Positions 35,813-46,850 of a stretch of DNA of 64,000 nt are shown here, piece by piece. Below the pieces are notes generated by a model. That model had not been told where the DNA came from. It saw nothing but the letters and a program-made list of their open reading frames with translations, and made no database searches. Every line of letters begins with the position of its first letter. Positions within the stretch are counted from its first letter, which is position 1. This DNA is from Hyphomicrobiales bacterium (GTDB taxonomy: Bacteria; Pseudomonadota; Alphaproteobacteria; Rhizobiales; Rhizobiaceae), in NCBI GenBank assembly GCA_900470965.1, contig UCCS01000006.1:1-64000 (forward strand), written 5' to 3'. The position numbers were made by a program, and so were the translations under genes.

Positions 35813-38503
35813 TCAGGCTGCGAGATCGCGCAGAACCGTCTGCAGGATGCCGCCATTGTTGAGGTAGACGACCTCGTCCAGCGTATCGACGCGCGACACC
35901 AGCGGAACGTCCTTCACCGTGCCATCGGCATAAGTGATCTTGGCGATCTTCTTTTCGCGCGGCTTGATGTTTTCGAGGCCCTCGATGGTAACGAGTTCAT
36001 CGCCCTTCAGGTTGAGGCTCTGCCATGTCGTGCCCTCTTCGAAGACGAAGGGGATGACACCCATGCCGACCAGGTTCGAACGGTGGATACGCTCGAAGCT
36101 CTGGGCGATCACGGCCTTGACGCCGAGCAGGTTCGTGCCCTTCGCAGCCCAGTCACGCGAGGAGCCGTTGCCATATTCCACACCGGCGAAGATGACGAGC
36201 GGAACGCCTTCGGCCTTGTACTGCATGGCCGCATCGTAGATCGAGGTCTCTTCCTTGGAAGGATAGTGGATGGTGTAGCCACCTTCCTTGCCGTTCGCAC
36301 CGAGCATGAAGTTGCGGATGCGGATATTGGCGAAGGTGCCGCGCATCATCACTTCGTGGTTGCCGCGGCGCGTGCCGTACTGATTGAAGTCGGCGACTGC
36401 GACGTCGTGGCCAAGCAGGTAGGCGCCTGCCGGCGAAGCAGCCTTGATCGAACCGGCCGGAGAAATGTGGTCGGTGGTGATCTTGTCGCCGAAGAGGCCG
36501 AGGACACGTGCGCCCTTGATGTCGGACGTGCCGGTGCCCTTCTTGCCCATGCCGACAAAGTACGGAGGGTTCTGGACATAGGTCGAATCGTCGTCCCAGG
36601 CATAGGTCTGGCCCGGGGGAACCTGAACGGCCTGCCAGTTCTCGTCACCCTTGAACACGTCGGCGTACTTTGTTTCGTAGAGTTCGCGGGTGACGTACTT
36701 CAGGATAAATTCCTGAACTTCCTTTGAAGTCGGCCAGATATCCTTGAGATAAACCGGCTTGCCGTTCTGGTCTTCGCCGATCGGCTCCTTGGTCAGATCC
36801 TTCTGAACCGTACCGGCAAGAGCGTAAGCAACGACGAGCGGCGGCGAAGCGAGGTAGTTCGCCTGGACGTCCGGCGAAATACGGCCTTCGAAGTTGCGGT
36901 TGCCGGAGAGCACGCCGGAAACGATCAGGCCCTTGTCGTTGATCGTCTTCGAGATCGGTGCCGGCAGCGGGCCGGAATTGCCGATGCAGGTCGTGCAGCC
37001 GAAGCCAACGAGGTTGAAGCCGAGTTTGTCGAGGTCAGCCTGCAGGCCTGACTTGGCGAGATATTCGCCGACAACCTGAGATCCCGGAGCAAGCGAGGTC
37101 TTGACCCACGGCTTGGTCTTCAGGCCCTTGGCAACGGCATTGCGGGCGAGAAGGCCGGCAGCGATCAACACCGACGGGTTGGACGTGTTGGTGCAGGACG
37201 TAATGGCGGCAATCGCGACGTCACCATGGCCGAGATCGAAATCCGTGCCTTCGACCGCATAGCGGTTGTTCAGCTGACCGGGCTTCTTGTAGTCGGCATC
37301 CATCGAACCGGCAAAGCCGGTAGCGATGTTTTCGAGCGCGATGCGGCCTTCCGGACGCTTCGGACCGGCCATCGAGGGTACAACGTCGCCGAGGTCGAGT
37401 TCCAGCGTGTCGGTGAAGACGAGGTCGGAACCATCACCGTCGCGCCACATGCCCTGGGCCTTCGAATAGGCTTCGACAAGCGCGATCCGGTCATGCGTGC
37501 GGCCGGACATGGTGAGGTAGTTGATGGTTTCGCCATCGACCGGGAAGAAGCCGCAGGTCGCGCCATATTCCGGACCCATGTTGCCGATTGTCGCGCGATC
37601 GGCGAGCGGCATGTTGTCCATGCCCGGGCCGAAAAATTCGACGAACTTGGAAACGACGCCCTTCTTGCGCAGCATCTGCACGACGGTCAGAACGAGGTCG
37701 GTCGCGGTCACGCCTTCCTTCAGCTTGCCGGTCAGCTTGAAGCCGATAACTTCGGGCAGAAGCATCGAGACCGGCTGGCCGAGCATGGCGGCTTCGGCTT
37801 CGATACCGCCCACACCCCAGCCTAGAACGCCGAGGCCGTTGATCATTGTCGTATGCGAGTCGGTGCCGACGCAGGTGTCCGGATAAGCGATCGTTTCGCC
37901 GTCCTCTTCCTTCGTCCAGACAGTCTGGCCGAGATATTCGAGATTGACCTGGTGACAGATGCCGGTGCCCGGAGGAACGACGCGGAAATTCTTGAATGCC
38001 TGCTGACCCCACTTCAGGAAGCGGTAACGCTCGCCATTGCGCTGATATTCCAGCTCGACATTCCTGGCGAAAGCCTGCGGCGTGCCGAATTCGTCGACGA
38101 TGACCGAGTGGTCGATGACGAGGTCGACGGGAACGAGCGGATTGATCTTTTCCGGGTCACCGCCGAGCGAGACCATTGCGTCGCGCATTGCGGCAAGGTC
38201 GACGACGGCGGGAACGCCGGTGAAGTCCTGCATCAGCACGCGGGCCGGACGATAGGCGATTTCATTCTCGAGAGCGCCCTTGTTGTTCAACCATTCGGCG
38301 ACGGCAAGGATGTGCTCCTTGGTGACCGACTGACCGTCTTCAAAGCGCAGCAGGTTTTCCAGCAGCACCTTCATCGAATAGGGGAGCTTCGATACGCCGG
38401 GGAGACCGTTTGCCTCAGCCTTCGGCAGGCTGTAGTAGACGTAGTCCTTTCCGTTCACGGAAAGCGTGGACCGACAATTGAAACTGTCAAGAGATTTAGA
38501 CAC
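35813..38503 (-). CDS. acnA: Aconitate hydratase A
   Basis: AcnA isomerises citrate to isocitrate in the TCA cycle using a [4Fe-4S] cluster. The 896-residue product is the AcnA/IRP1 type. Visible motifs are the substrate/cluster regions [19 protein letters not shown] (core D-S-H-T), [14 protein letters not shown] with the first cluster Cys, [12 protein letters not shown] with the other two, and the C-terminal swivel-domain [14 protein letters not shown]. Length is normal. It is divergent from the ccm operon with 260 bp between, which must hold both promoters. Confidence 0.97.
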   Translation of the reverse strand: MSKSLDSFNCRSTLSVNGKDYVYYSLPKAEANGLPGVSKLPYSMKVLLENLLRFEDGQSVTKEHILAVAEWLNNKGALENEIAYRPARVLMQDFTGVPAVVDLAAMRDAMVSLGGDPEKINPLVPVDLVIDHSVIVDEFGTPQAFARNVELEYQRNGERYRFLKWGQQAFKNFRVVPPGTGICHQVNLEYLGQTVWTKEEDGETIAYPDTCVGTDSHTTMINGLGVLGWGVGGIEAEAAMLGQPVSMLLPEVIGFKLTGKLKEGVTATDLVLTVVQMLRKKGVVSKFVEFFGPGMDNMPLADRATIGNMGPEYGATCGFFPVDGETINYLTMSGRTHDRIALVEAYSKAQGMWRDGDGSDLVFTDTLELDLGDVVPSMAGPKRPEGRIALENIATGFAGSMDADYKKPGQLNNRYAVEGTDFDLGHGDVAIAAITSCTNTSNPSVLIAAGLLARNAVAKGLKTKPWVKTSLAPGSQVVGEYLAKSGLQADLDKLGFNLVGFGCTTCIGNSGPLPAPISKTINDKGLIVSGVLSGNRNFEGRISPDVQANYLASPPLVVAYALAGTVQKDLTKEPIGEDQNGKPVYLKDIWPTSKEVQEFILKYVTRELYETKYADVFKGDENWQAVQVPPGQTYAWDDDSTYVQNPPYFVGMGKKGTGTSDIKGARVLGLFGDKITTDHISPAGSIKAASPAGAYLLGHDVAVADFNQYGTRRGNHEVMMRGTFANIRIRNFMLGANGKEGGYTIHYPSKEETSIYDAAMQYKAEGVPLVIFAGVEYGNGSSRDWAAKGTNLLGVKAVIAQSFERIHRSNLVGMGVIPFVFEEGTTWQSLNLKGDELVTIEGLENIKPREKKIAKITYADGTVKDVPLVSRVDTLDEVVYLNNGGILQTVLRDLAA

Positions 38504-38763
38504 GAGAGACCCCGTTTCTGATAGCCAACACAGTCGTGCGAACGCCTATGCACTTAATGCACATCAGGATGCGGGTACGGCCATTTCCGCTGTCCGCACG
38601 TGAGGAAAGACCCCAAGTTCGGCGCAAGGATGAAATTCACGCCGACCGCTGGCGTGGTTGCAGGTCTTATAGATAATTTCGTAAAGACTTGCCATAGCGA
38701 CAAAGGTCAAAATCGGACATTTTTTGAGCTTGCCGATGGTGCCAATGAAGAAAGAGCCGATGC

Positions 38764-39408
38764 ATGCATCTCACCGCTGAAAATCTGGCAGCCCGGCGCG
38801 GTGAGGATCTGATTTTCGTTAACGTTTCCTTTCACTTGCAGGCCGGCGAAGCGCTGATTCTGACGGGTAAAAACGGATCGGGAAAGTCCACTTTATTGCG
38901 CATCATCGCCGGACTTTTGAGACCGGAAAAAGGCTCCGTCACAGTCGCTGATTCGGTCGGTGCCGAGAGGCGTCCGGCAGCGGAAGCGAGCCACTACCTT
39001 GGCCATCGCAACGCCATGAAGACAGAACTTACGGTTGCAGAGAATCTGGATTTCTGGAGATCCTTCCTTGGACCCGGCAAAGCCGCCGGCATGAGCACCC
39101 AGGAAGCCGCCGACGCCGTCGGCCTGCCCGGCATCACCCACCTGCCCTTCGGCTACCTCTCGGCCGGCCAGCAACGCCGCTTCGCCTTCGCCAAGCTTCT
39201 GGTCGCGCATCGCCTGGTTTGGATCCTGGACGAGCCGACTGCAGCGCTGGATGCAAGTGCAGACAGGTTGTTCACGGAATTGATTGAAGCGCATCGCAGG
39301 GAAGGCGGGATTGTCGTCGCCGCGACGCATCAGCCTCTTGGGCTGGAAGGGACCAGGGAATTGAAAATGACCGGTTTTGCCGGGGTGGACCAGGGAGTGT
39401 GGGGATGA
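38764..39408 (+). CDS. ccmA: Haem exporter ATP-binding protein CcmA
   Basis: CcmA is the ATPase of the CcmABCD complex that releases holo-CcmE during cytochrome c maturation. The 214-residue product has Walker A TGKNGSGKST near 34-43, a CcmA-type signature YLSAGQQRRFAFAKLL near 135-150 and Walker B VWILDEPTAALD near 155-166. It is the first gene of ccmABCDG; ccmB starts within its last codons (ATGA overlap). ccmE, ccmF and ccmH are not in the window and are presumably elsewhere, as in other rhizobia. Confidence 0.95.
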   Translation: MHLTAENLAARRGEDLIFVNVSFHLQAGEALILTGKNGSGKSTLLRIIAGLLRPEKGSVTVADSVGAERRPAAEASHYLGHRNAMKTELTVAENLDFWRSFLGPGKAAGMSTQEAADAVGLPGITHLPFGYLSAGQQRRFAFAKLLVAHRLVWILDEPTAALDASADRLFTELIEAHRREGGIVVAATHQPLGLEGTRELKMTGFAGVDQGVWG

Positions 39409-40064
39409 CCGCCCTCTTCCTGCGTGACCTGAGACTCTCCATCCGCGCCGGCGGCGGTGCCCTGATCGGCATTCTGTTCTTCCTGACGATCGTCGCCGTC
39501 ATCCCGTTCGGCGTCGGGCCTGATCTTGCGCTTCTCTCCCGCATCGGCCCGGCCATTGTCTGGATCGGTGCGCTGCTCGCTGCCCTGCTCGGGCTCGACC
39601 GCTTGTTCCAGGCGGAGCGTGACGACGGTTCGCTCGATTTGATGCTGATGCAGGAAACGCCGCTGGTGCTGACCGTGCTCATCAAATGCGCCGCACACTG
39701 GACGGCGACAAGCCTGCCGCTCGTCATCGCCTCGCCATTGCTCGGCCTCTTCATGAACATGAACGAAACGGCGATCGGCGCGACCATGCTCACTCTCCTT
39801 GTCGGCTCGCCGGCAATCACCTTCATTGGCGCTGTCGGCGCAGCCGTTGCTGTCGCGCTGCCTCGCGGCGGCCTGCTGGTCTCGGTACTCATCCTGCCGC
39901 TGACGATCCCCGTGCTGATCTTTGGCGTCAGCGCCACATATGCAGCGGTTGTGGGACCGTCGCCCTTCCTGCCCCCATTTCTGATCCTCATCGCCCTGAC
40001 GCTCTTCTTCGCCGTCATCGGTCCGGCGGCAGCAGCCCTTGCGCTCAGAAACACGGCGGATTGA
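39405..40064 (+). CDS. ccmB: Haem exporter permease CcmB
   Basis: The 219-residue membrane protein has six hydrophobic helices and begins MTALFLRDLRLSIRAGGGAL, typical of CcmB. The region GLDRLFQAERDDGSLDLML near 63-81 is the conserved cytoplasmic loop. I chose the ATG at 39405, which overlaps the ccmA stop as ATGA, over a GTG two codons upstream. It partners CcmA and CcmC in the inner membrane. ccmC follows after 48 nt. Confidence 0.95.
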   Translation: MTALFLRDLRLSIRAGGGALIGILFFLTIVAVIPFGVGPDLALLSRIGPAIVWIGALLAALLGLDRLFQAERDDGSLDLMLMQETPLVLTVLIKCAAHWTATSLPLVIASPLLGLFMNMNETAIGATMLTLLVGSPAITFIGAVGAAVAVALPRGGLLVSVLILPLTIPVLIFGVSATYAAVVGPSPFLPPFLILIALTLFFAVIGPAAAALALRNTAD

Positions 40065-40112
40065 TCGGCGCTTCGATTGCGGCTCCCGGCGGATCAAGGT
40101 AAGGAAGCGGAT

Positions 40113-40874
40113 ATGAGCGAAACGAGCCTTGCCATCAGCAAATTCAGCGATCTCGCCAACCCGACGCGGTTTCTGGCGCTGGCATCGCGCGTCATTCCAT
40201 GGCTGGCCGGCGTCACGGCCCTCTGTTTTATCACCGGGCTCTATCTGAGCTTCTCGACCGAGGGCGACTATCAGCAGGGCGAGACCGTACGCATCATGTA
40301 TGTGCATGTGCCCTCCGCCTGGCTCTCCATGATGTGCTATACGATCATGAGCATTTCAGCGATCGGCACGCTCGTCTGGCGCCATCCGCTGGCGGATGTT
40401 TCGGCCAAGGCCGCAGCTCCGCTGGGCGCTGCCTTCACGCTCCTTGCACTCGTCACCGGCTCACTCTGGGGCAAGCCCATGTGGGGCACATGGTGGGTCT
40501 GGGATGCGCGGCTGACCTCTGTCTTCATCCTCTTCCTGATGTATCTCGGCCTGATCGCGCTGAACCGCGCCATGGATGAGCCCGCGAAGGCTGCGCGCGT
40601 TACCGCCGTGCTCATCCTCGTCGGCTTCGTCAATATCCCGATCATCAAGTTTTCGGTCGACTGGTGGAACACGCTGCATCAGTCTGCAAGCGTCCTGCGC
40701 CTCGATGGACCGGCGATCGATCCGGAATTCCTGCGCCCGCTGCTGATCATGGCGATCGCCTTCACCCTGCTCTTCTTCACGCTGCATCTGATGGCCATGA
40801 GAAACGAGATCTGGCGCCGCCGCATCGCCTCCCAGCGCCGCATGGCCGCCCGTATGGCAAGCCGGGAGGAATAG
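40113..40874 (+). CDS. ccmC: Haem-handling protein CcmC
   Basis: CcmC loads haem onto CcmE. The 253-residue protein has six helices and the WWD tryptophan-rich periplasmic motif [18 protein letters not shown] near 125-142, with conserved His residues at YVHVPSAW near 62-69 and later in WWNTLHQ near 187-193. The ATG at 40113 follows an AAGGAAG ribosome site. It is followed by ccmD after 2 nt. Confidence 0.96.
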   Translation: MSETSLAISKFSDLANPTRFLALASRVIPWLAGVTALCFITGLYLSFSTEGDYQQGETVRIMYVHVPSAWLSMMCYTIMSISAIGTLVWRHPLADVSAKAAAPLGAAFTLLALVTGSLWGKPMWGTWWVWDARLTSVFILFLMYLGLIALNRAMDEPAKAARVTAVLILVGFVNIPIIKFSVDWWNTLHQSASVLRLDGPAIDPEFLRPLLIMAIAFTLLFFTLHLMAMRNEIWRRRIASQRRMAARMASREE

Positions 40875-40876
40875 CG

Positions 40877-41047
40877 ATGAGCTCCTACGCCTTCTACGTC
40901 TACGGCTCCTATGGCTTTGCCGCTATTGTGACGATCGCAGTGACGCTCTGGACCTGGACTGACGGGCGTGCACGCCAGAAGGAATTGGCAGCGCTTGAAG
41001 CCGCCGGTATCCGCCGCCGGTCCGCTCGACCGAGGGACGACGAATGA
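40877..41047 (+). CDS. ccmD: Haem exporter protein CcmD
   Basis: This 56-residue protein has one membrane helix ([20 protein letters not shown] near 5-24) and a basic C-terminal tail, as expected for CcmD, which helps release holo-CcmE from the CcmABC complex. It begins 2 nt after ccmC and its stop overlaps the ccmG start (ATGA). Sequence conservation in the family is low; the call rests on size, topology and position. Confidence 0.92.
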   Translation: MSSYAFYVYGSYGFAAIVTIAVTLWTWTDGRARQKELAALEAAGIRRRSARPRDDE

Positions 41048-41652
41048 CCGTGGCTCCACAAGAGAATGGGCCGAAAAGCCGCGGCGTCAGCCGCTATGCG
41101 CTTGCCCTGATCCCGCTGCTCGTCTTCGGCGGCATCGCGGCAACGGCAGCGAAAATGCTCTACGACCAGGATTTTCACGGCAAGAATATCGCCGAAATCC
41201 CCTCGGCTTTAATCGGCACCAAGGCGCCGTCGCTGAACCTGCCGCCGCTCGAAGGCTCCAATCTGCCGGCGCTGACGGATGAAGCGGTCAAGGGCAAGCT
41301 CACCCTCGTCAACGTCTTCGCCTCCTGGTGCATTCCCTGCCGCGATGAACACCCCCTTCTCAAGCAGCTTGCCGAGGATGGGCGGCTGAACATCGTCGCG
41401 ATCAACTACAAGGACAAGAACGAGAACGCTTTGCGTTTCCTCGGTGAACTCGGCAACCCCTATCATGCCATCGGCGTCGACCCGAACGGCAAGGCGGCAA
41501 TCGATTGGGGCGTCTACGGCATTCCGGAAAGCTATCTCGTCGCGCCCGATGGCACGATCATCTACAAGCGTGTCGGCCCCTTCGATGATATCAGCCTGAA
41601 GGAAGGGTTGTTTCCCGCGATGGAGAAGGCGCTGGCCAAGCCGGTCTCCTAA
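41044..41652 (+). CDS. ccmG: Thiol:disulfide interchange protein CcmG/DsbE
   Basis: CcmG keeps apocytochrome c cysteines reduced in the periplasm. The 202-residue protein has an N-terminal membrane anchor (about 18-40) and a thioredoxin domain with active site WCIPC (Trp95, Cys96, Cys99). The later [15 protein letters not shown] block near 157-171 has the conserved Gly-Ile-Pro cis-proline region typical of CcmG. It ends the ccm operon and overlaps the convergent DUF2585 gene by 4 bp. It is called cycY in some rhizobia. Confidence 0.95.
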   Translation: MTVAPQENGPKSRGVSRYALALIPLLVFGGIAATAAKMLYDQDFHGKNIAEIPSALIGTKAPSLNLPPLEGSNLPALTDEAVKGKLTLVNVFASWCIPCRDEHPLLKQLAEDGRLNIVAINYKDKNENALRFLGELGNPYHAIGVDPNGKAAIDWGVYGIPESYLVAPDGTIIYKRVGPFDDISLKEGLFPAMEKALAKPVS

Positions 41653-42236
41653 ACACCGCCCTGCCAGACCTTGATCGCTTCGACCGGCCAGATCAGCATC
41701 AGTACATTCAGCGTGAGATTGTCCCGGATCATATAACCGGTGAAAATCTCGAAGAAGATGGCAATGGCAACGGTCAGCGCCACGGGCGCTCTTGAGGCGA
41801 AGAAGAAGCCGACGGCCATGAAGATCGTGTCCATGGCCGAATTGATGATGCTGTCGCCGTAATAGTCGAGCGAGATCGTCGCCGTGCGGTAGCGATCGAT
41901 GATCAGAGGCGAATTTTCCAGAAGCTCCCAGCCGGATTCGATGAGAACAGCCAGGAGCAGGCGCGCCGCAAACGGCTTGCCGCGTAGCACGAGATGCGCC
42001 AGCCCGTAGAACAGGAAACCGTGAATGATATGCGACGGCGTGTACCAGTCGGACAGGTGCTGGGAATTGCCGCTGGAATTGACGGTGCCTTCCCACAGCT
42101 TGACATAGCCGCAAGTGCAGATCGGTACCCGGCCCATCAGATATTCGGCAACGATCTGCGCGACCAGCACCGCAAGGCAGGCGGAAAACCAGAAGATCTG
42201 ATGCCGTGACCGGTCGGTGCCCTCGATAACAGTCAC
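41649..42236 (-). CDS. DUF2585 (UPF0314) family membrane protein
   Basis: The 195-residue protein has four to five hydrophobic segments. The DUF2585 core is seen as [20 protein letters not shown] near 35-54 (Cys40, Cys42) and the [14 protein letters not shown] segment near 64-77, followed by [11 protein letters not shown] near 100-110. The conserved Cys and His residues suggest a metal or redox site, but no function is known. Its start overlaps the yciB stop, so it is the last gene of dapF-mtaB-ftsY-yciB-DUF2585. Confidence 0.9.
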   Translation of the reverse strand: MTVIEGTDRSRHQIFWFSACLAVLVAQIVAEYLMGRVPICTCGYVKLWEGTVNSSGNSQHLSDWYTPSHIIHGFLFYGLAHLVLRGKPFAARLLLAVLIESGWELLENSPLIIDRYRTATISLDYYGDSIINSAMDTIFMAVGFFFASRAPVALTVAIAIFFEIFTGYMIRDNLTLNVLMLIWPVEAIKVWQGGV

Positions 42237-42877
42237 TTCTCGCTTTCAGCCTCGGTGGAAATGCTGTGCTTCAGCACCAGCGGCATCTGCGCCATGGTGA
42301 AGATGATGGTGATCGGCATCGTGCCCCAGACCTTGAAGGTAATCCAGAAATTATCCGAGAAATTACGCCAGACGACTTCGTTCAGCACCGCAAGAAATAG
42401 GAAGAAGATACCCCAGCGGATCGTCAGCTTGCGCCAGCCTTCGGCATCGAGCTGGAAGGCGGCGTTGAAGACATAGCCGAGCAGCGACTTGCCGAAGGCG
42501 AGGCCGCCAAGCAGGGCAAAACCGAAGAGCGCATTGACGATCGTCGGCTTCATCTTGATGAAGGTTTCGTTCTGCAGCCAGATCGACAGAGAACCGAAGA
42601 TCAACACGACGATGCCCGAAACGAAGGGCATGATCGGCAGATGGCCGAGCATGATCTTGGAAACCACCAGCGAGAGAATAGTTGCGCCCATGAACAGCCC
42701 GGTCGCCACGAAGAGCGGACCGCCGAGTTCGGCCAATGCCGGAAAACGCGCGACAAGCCATTCACCACGCAGATTGGCAAAGAAAAAGACCATAAGCGGT
42801 CCGAGTTCCAGCGCCAGTTTCAGAAGCGGATGATGCCGGTCTGCGGCGCTGGGAGTAATATCGCTTTCAGTCGTCAT
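42233..42877 (-). CDS. yciB: Inner membrane-spanning protein YciB (septation protein A, IspZ)
   Basis: The 214-residue protein has five to six helices and the family motifs [13 protein letters not shown] near 23-35, [17 protein letters not shown] near 111-127 and [24 protein letters not shown] (core W-x-x-L-x-x-R-W) near 147-170. YciB/IspZ affects septation and envelope integrity. It follows ftsY after 59 nt and overlaps the DUF2585 start by 4 bp. Confidence 0.94.
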   Translation of the reverse strand: MTTESDITPSAADRHHPLLKLALELGPLMVFFFANLRGEWLVARFPALAELGGPLFVATGLFMGATILSLVVSKIMLGHLPIMPFVSGIVVLIFGSLSIWLQNETFIKMKPTIVNALFGFALLGGLAFGKSLLGYVFNAAFQLDAEGWRKLTIRWGIFFLFLAVLNEVVWRNFSDNFWITFKVWGTMPITIIFTMAQMPLVLKHSISTEAESEK

Positions 42878-42936
42878 GCTTCTTCAAACCTGCTTTTTTG
42901 CAATGCATGCAAGCCATCAACGGCTAATCTGTGGCA

Positions 42937-44493
42937 TCATTGGCCAATGCCGGCAATGGCCTGCGCAAAATCCTCTGCCTCGAACGGTTCGAGATCGTCG
43001 ACCCCTTCCCCGACACCAATGAAATAGACTGGCAGCTTATGCTTGGCGGAGATCGCTACCAGAATGCCGCCGCGCGCCGTGCCGTCAAGCTTGGTCATGA
43101 TCAGCCCGCTGACGCCGGCGACATTGCGGAAGATTTCCACCTGATTGAGCGCGTTCTGGCCCGTCGTCGCATCGAGCGTCTGGAGAACGGTGTGCGGCGC
43201 ATCCGGGTCGAGCTTGCCGAGCACGCGCACGATCTTCTCGAGCTCGGCCATCAGCTCCGCCTTGTTTTGCAGGCGGCCAGCCGTATCAATGATCAGCACA
43301 TCGCATTTCCTGGCCCTCGCCTGCTCAAAAGCGTCATAGGCAAGGCCTGCCGCATCCGCGCCGAGCTTGGTGCCGATGAATTCGGACTTGGTGCGATCGG
43401 CCCAGATCTTCAGCTGCTCGATGGCCGCAGCACGGAACGTATCGCCGGCCGCCAGCATCACCTTCAGGCCGGAGCCAGATAGCTTCGCCGCAAGCTTACC
43501 GATCGTCGTCGTCTTGCCGGTGCCGTTGACGCCGACAACGAGGATCACATGCGGCTTGTGCGAAAGATCGAGCTGCAGCGGCTTGGCGACCGGCTTCAGC
43601 ACCTTGGCGATTTCGGCCGCCATGATGCGGCTGACATCTTCGCCGGTCACATCCTTGCCGTAACGCTCCGAAGCGAGCGTATCGGTCACCCGCATGGCCG
43701 TCTCGACGCCCAGGTCGGCCTGGATGAGCAGGTCTTCGAGATCCTGCAGCGTCTCGTCGTCGAGCTTGCGCTTGGTGAAGAGTGCGGTGATCTGGCCAGT
43801 AAGCTGCGAGGAGGTGCGCGAGAGGCCATTGCGCAGACGCTGAAACCAGGAAAGTCTGGGCTGCGGCGCGGCAACCGGTTCCGGTTCAGCGGCCGGTCCG
43901 GTGGCGAAGCCTTTGGGAAGGATAGGGTTCGGTGCCGGCTCGTCGGCGGTAGCACCCTCCTCTGTCCTGCCGGACATTTCCCCAAGAGGGGAGATCGGCA
44001 TGGAACGAGAATCCTGCTCTAGCTCAGCCGAAATTTCCAGGGCGTCGCGAGTCGGAATCTCTTCTGGAAATGTCTCAGTTGGCTCGACCCTGCCTTCCGC
44101 TCTTACGGCAACAGCATCCTCCAAATGATCTTTCCCCTTGTGGGGGAGATGTCCCGAAGCGACAGAGGGGGGCGCCACCGCGACGTCATCTGCAGCCGCT
44201 TCCGCTTCGGCTTCCAGCAGCGACAAGGGCACGACACCCATATCGCTCAGATCATCGGCGATCGGGAGCAATTCCGGCTCGCCTTCAATAGGCTCCTGTT
44301 CCGCTACAGCTTCATCGAGATCGGCCGCAGGTCCGCCAGCCGTGTCCATCTCCTCGGCAAGAACTGGATCGTCAGCAACTGGCAGATCTTCGTCGCGCGA
44401 GCGCGGCTCCAGCTCCCTTTCAACTGCCTCCGGCACAGGCTCTTCCGCCGGCTTGCCGAAGGTGAAGACCTTTTTGATGAAACTGAGCGCCAT
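42937..44493 (-). CDS. ftsY: Signal recognition particle receptor FtsY
   Basis: FtsY is the membrane receptor for the SRP-ribosome complex. The 518-residue product has an unusually long acidic N-terminal region (about 1-205), then the N domain (about 210-300) and the G domain with Walker A GVNGTGKTT at 321-329, DTFRAAA near 347-353, IIDTAGRLQ near 396-404 and TKLDGTARGG near 473-482. Residues about 107-181 are encoded by a mosaic palindromic repeat (see the repeat at 43951-44173), including PPSVASGHLPHKGKDH and ISPLGEMSGRTEEG. It starts 15 nt after mtaB. Confidence 0.95.
   Translation of the reverse strand: MALSFIKKVFTFGKPAEEPVPEAVERELEPRSRDEDLPVADDPVLAEEMDTAGGPAADLDEAVAEQEPIEGEPELLPIADDLSDMGVVPLSLLEAEAEAAADDVAVAPPSVASGHLPHKGKDHLEDAVAVRAEGRVEPTETFPEEIPTRDALEISAELEQDSRSMPISPLGEMSGRTEEGATADEPAPNPILPKGFATGPAAEPEPVAAPQPRLSWFQRLRNGLSRTSSQLTGQITALFTKRKLDDETLQDLEDLLIQADLGVETAMRVTDTLASERYGKDVTGEDVSRIMAAEIAKVLKPVAKPLQLDLSHKPHVILVVGVNGTGKTTTIGKLAAKLSGSGLKVMLAAGDTFRAAAIEQLKIWADRTKSEFIGTKLGADAAGLAYDAFEQARARKCDVLIIDTAGRLQNKAELMAELEKIVRVLGKLDPDAPHTVLQTLDATTGQNALNQVEIFRNVAGVSGLIMTKLDGTARGGILVAISAKHKLPVYFIGVGEGVDDLEPFEAEDFAQAIAGIGQ
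43951..44173. repeat. RIME-like mosaic repeat inside the ftsY coding region
   Basis: Imperfect terminal inverted repeats of about 44 bp bound this segment. The left end (43951-43994) reads CCTCTGTC, then a short loop, GGACAT, and a TCCCC/GGGGA hairpin. The right end (44128-44173), read in reverse complement, is CCCTCTGTC, GCTTCG, GGACAT, and a TCCCC/GGGGA hairpin. This architecture is that of the Rhizobium intergenic mosaic elements. It lies wholly within ftsY and keeps the frame open. Confidence 0.8.
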
Positions 44494-44508
44494 GAGCTGT
44501 CCGTGAAG

Positions 44509-45783
44509 TCAGGCCGCCGCGGCAGCCGTCAATTGCATGTGGAGATGCTTGCCGTTGTGGCCTGATATCGTCGCTTCGACGATATCGCGCGGGCGAAGAC
44601 CGGGGACAGTGACAAGCGTGAAGTTTTCCGTATGGGCAAGACCGTTATTTTCCACCAGTAGCCATTGCCGCGTTCCGACCATCTTGTCCAGATGGCGCTG
44701 GTGCAGCATCTGTCCAGTGGCGCGGAGGCGAGCGGCGCGATCCTTAATGAGCGAGCGATCGAGCTGCGGCATGCGCGCGGCAGGCGTGCCGGGCCGCGGG
44801 CTGTAGGGGAAGACGTGCAGATGCGCGATGTCGGCTTCTTCGGCGAGGCGCGCCGCGTTCTCGAACATCTCCTCGGTCTCCGTCGGGAAGCCGGCGATCA
44901 TGTCTGCGCCGAAACTTATCTCCGGCCGCAGCCGGCGCACGTCTTCGATGAAACGCAGAGCATCGGCACGCAGATGGCGGCGTTTCATGCGCTTGAGGAT
45001 CATGTCATCGCCGTGCTGCAGGGAAAGATGCAGATGCGGCATGAAACGCGGTTCGTCCGCGATGAGGTCCATGAGATGGCGATCGGCCTCGATACTGTCG
45101 ATCGACGATAGCCGCAGCCTGCGTATGTCAGGCACCTGCTTGAGCAGTGCCTTTGCGAGCAGACCAAGCGTCGGCTCGCCGGGAAGATCTGCGCCATAGC
45201 TCGTAGCATCGACGCCGGTCAGAACGATTTCGCGATAGCCGCTGTCAACGAGATTGCGGGCCTGATCGACCACGGCCCCCATCGGCACCGAACGCGAATT
45301 GCCGCGGCCATAGGGGATAATGCAGAATGTGCAGCGATGGTCGCAGCCGTTCTGCACCTGGATGAAGGCGCGCACGTGGCCGTCAATATGCTTGACCATC
45401 TGTGGCGCGGTGTGGCGCACACTCATGATATCGTTGACACGAAGCTTCTCTTCCGCCGAAACGCCGAAATCCGGAAGCGCGCGATAAGAGGCAGCCTTCA
45501 GCTTCTCCTCATTGCCGAGCACGGCATCAACCTCGGCCATTTCCGCGAAGGTCTGCTTTTCAGTCTGGGCGGCACAGCCAGTGACGATGATGCGGGCATG
45601 CGGATTGTCGCGGCGCGCGCGGCGGATCGCCTGCCGGGCCTGGCGCACGGCCTCGCCGGTCACGGCGCAGGTATTGACCAGAATGGCATTGTTGAGCCCG
45701 GCCGCTTCCGCCTGCGATCTCATGACTTCGGATTCATAGGTATTGAGACGGCAGCCGAAGGTAATGGCCTCGACGCCGCTCAC
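44509..45783 (-). CDS. mtaB: tRNA (t6A37-C2) methylthiotransferase MtaB
   Basis: MtaB converts t6A37 to ms2t6A37 in tRNA. The 424-residue radical-SAM protein has the N-terminal cluster cysteines Cys11, Cys39 and Cys70, the radical-SAM motif CDHRCTFC (Cys147, Cys151, Cys154), and the [12 protein letters not shown] block near 282-293. The GTG at 45783 overlaps the dapF stop (GTGA), which I prefer to a longer in-frame start inside dapF. The last region is a short TRAM-like domain. Its substrate is made by the TsaD pathway. Confidence 0.93.
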   Translation of the reverse strand: MSGVEAITFGCRLNTYESEVMRSQAEAAGLNNAILVNTCAVTGEAVRQARQAIRRARRDNPHARIIVTGCAAQTEKQTFAEMAEVDAVLGNEEKLKAASYRALPDFGVSAEEKLRVNDIMSVRHTAPQMVKHIDGHVRAFIQVQNGCDHRCTFCIIPYGRGNSRSVPMGAVVDQARNLVDSGYREIVLTGVDATSYGADLPGEPTLGLLAKALLKQVPDIRRLRLSSIDSIEADRHLMDLIADEPRFMPHLHLSLQHGDDMILKRMKRRHLRADALRFIEDVRRLRPEISFGADMIAGFPTETEEMFENAARLAEEADIAHLHVFPYSPRPGTPAARMPQLDRSLIKDRAARLRATGQMLHQRHLDKMVGTRQWLLVENNGLAHTENFTLVTVPGLRPRDIVEATISGHNGKHLHMQLTAAAAA

Positions 45784-46682
45784 CGCGCTTCCGCCCCACG
45801 TTCGGCATCGCGAGACCATGTGCCGGTCGAAGGATCGAGCGCACCGGACCATTCCCATTCGGCAGGGCCGGTCATGACGACATGGTCGTCTTCGCGCCAG
45901 TCGATTACCAGCGGCTGACGGATCGGGCTGGAGGCGACGTCGATCGTCACCTTGCGGCCGCTGCGGCCGGTGCGCGCAGCACTGACGGCAGAGGCACAGG
46001 CAGCCGAACCGCAGGCAAGCGTCAGGCCGGCGCCGCGCTCCCAGGTGCGTGTCCGCAGCGTCGAATCCGAGATGACCTGCGCCAGCGTGATATTGGCCTT
46101 TTCCGGGAACATCGGATGGTTTTCGAGCAGCGGCCCGAAACGTTCGAGATCGAAGCTCATCGGATCGCGGTCGACCCAGAAGATCGCATGCGGATTACCC
46201 ATCGACATGGCCGAAGGCGAATGCAGCACCGGATTGTCGATCGGCCCGATCTGCAGCTCGATGCGGCTCGTATCGTGAAATTCTTCCGCGAGTGGAATAC
46301 GATTCCATTCGAAAACCGGCCGGCCCATATCGACGGAGATCGTGCCATCCTCATGCTCGACTGCGTTCAGGATGCCGGCGACCGTCTGGAAGGTGAAGGC
46401 CTTCTTGCCGGTCTCGGCGGCCAGCGCCTGCACGACGCAACGCGTACCATTGCCGCAGGCCTGCGCCTTCGAGCCATCGGAATTGAGGATGTCGATATAT
46501 GCGTCGGTTCCCTGGACCTTCGGATCATGGATCGCCATGATCTGATCGAATTGCGTCTCAGCATCGGCATTGAGTGCGATCGCCGCCTGCGGCGTCACCT
46601 TGTCGGTCCGCCCACGCATGTCGACAACCAGGATCTTGTTGCCAAGCCCGTTCATCTTCGCGAATTCGACCGTGTTACTCAT
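45780..46682 (-). CDS. dapF: Diaminopimelate epimerase
   Basis: DapF interconverts LL- and meso-diaminopimelate for lysine and peptidoglycan synthesis. The 300-residue protein has the two catalytic cysteines in CGNGTRC (Cys76) and LACGSAAC (Cys224), with FAKMNGLGN at the start. The usual N-D after GLG is N-K here, as I recall for rhizobial enzymes. It heads the operon dapF-mtaB-ftsY-yciB-DUF2585. Confidence 0.96.
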   Translation of the reverse strand: MSNTVEFAKMNGLGNKILVVDMRGRTDKVTPQAAIALNADAETQFDQIMAIHDPKVQGTDAYIDILNSDGSKAQACGNGTRCVVQALAAETGKKAFTFQTVAGILNAVEHEDGTISVDMGRPVFEWNRIPLAEEFHDTSRIELQIGPIDNPVLHSPSAMSMGNPHAIFWVDRDPMSFDLERFGPLLENHPMFPEKANITLAQVISDSTLRTRTWERGAGLTLACGSAACASAVSAARTGRSGRKVTIDVASSPIRQPLVIDWREDDHVVMTGPAEWEWSGALDPSTGTWSRDAERGAEAR

Positions 46683-46850
46683 CTGACTATTTCCGCTGCG
46701 TTTTGGCTGTATATGGCGGAAATGCTCGGGGATTACCAGTGGGTGAGCGCCAAGCGAGGTTCGCCCTCTTTCTTACGCATAAAGGCCAGGCCCCGCGAAA
46801 TCAGAACGGGTACGGCACAGTCAGCCTTTGGAATCGCGCAAAATCCAGAT

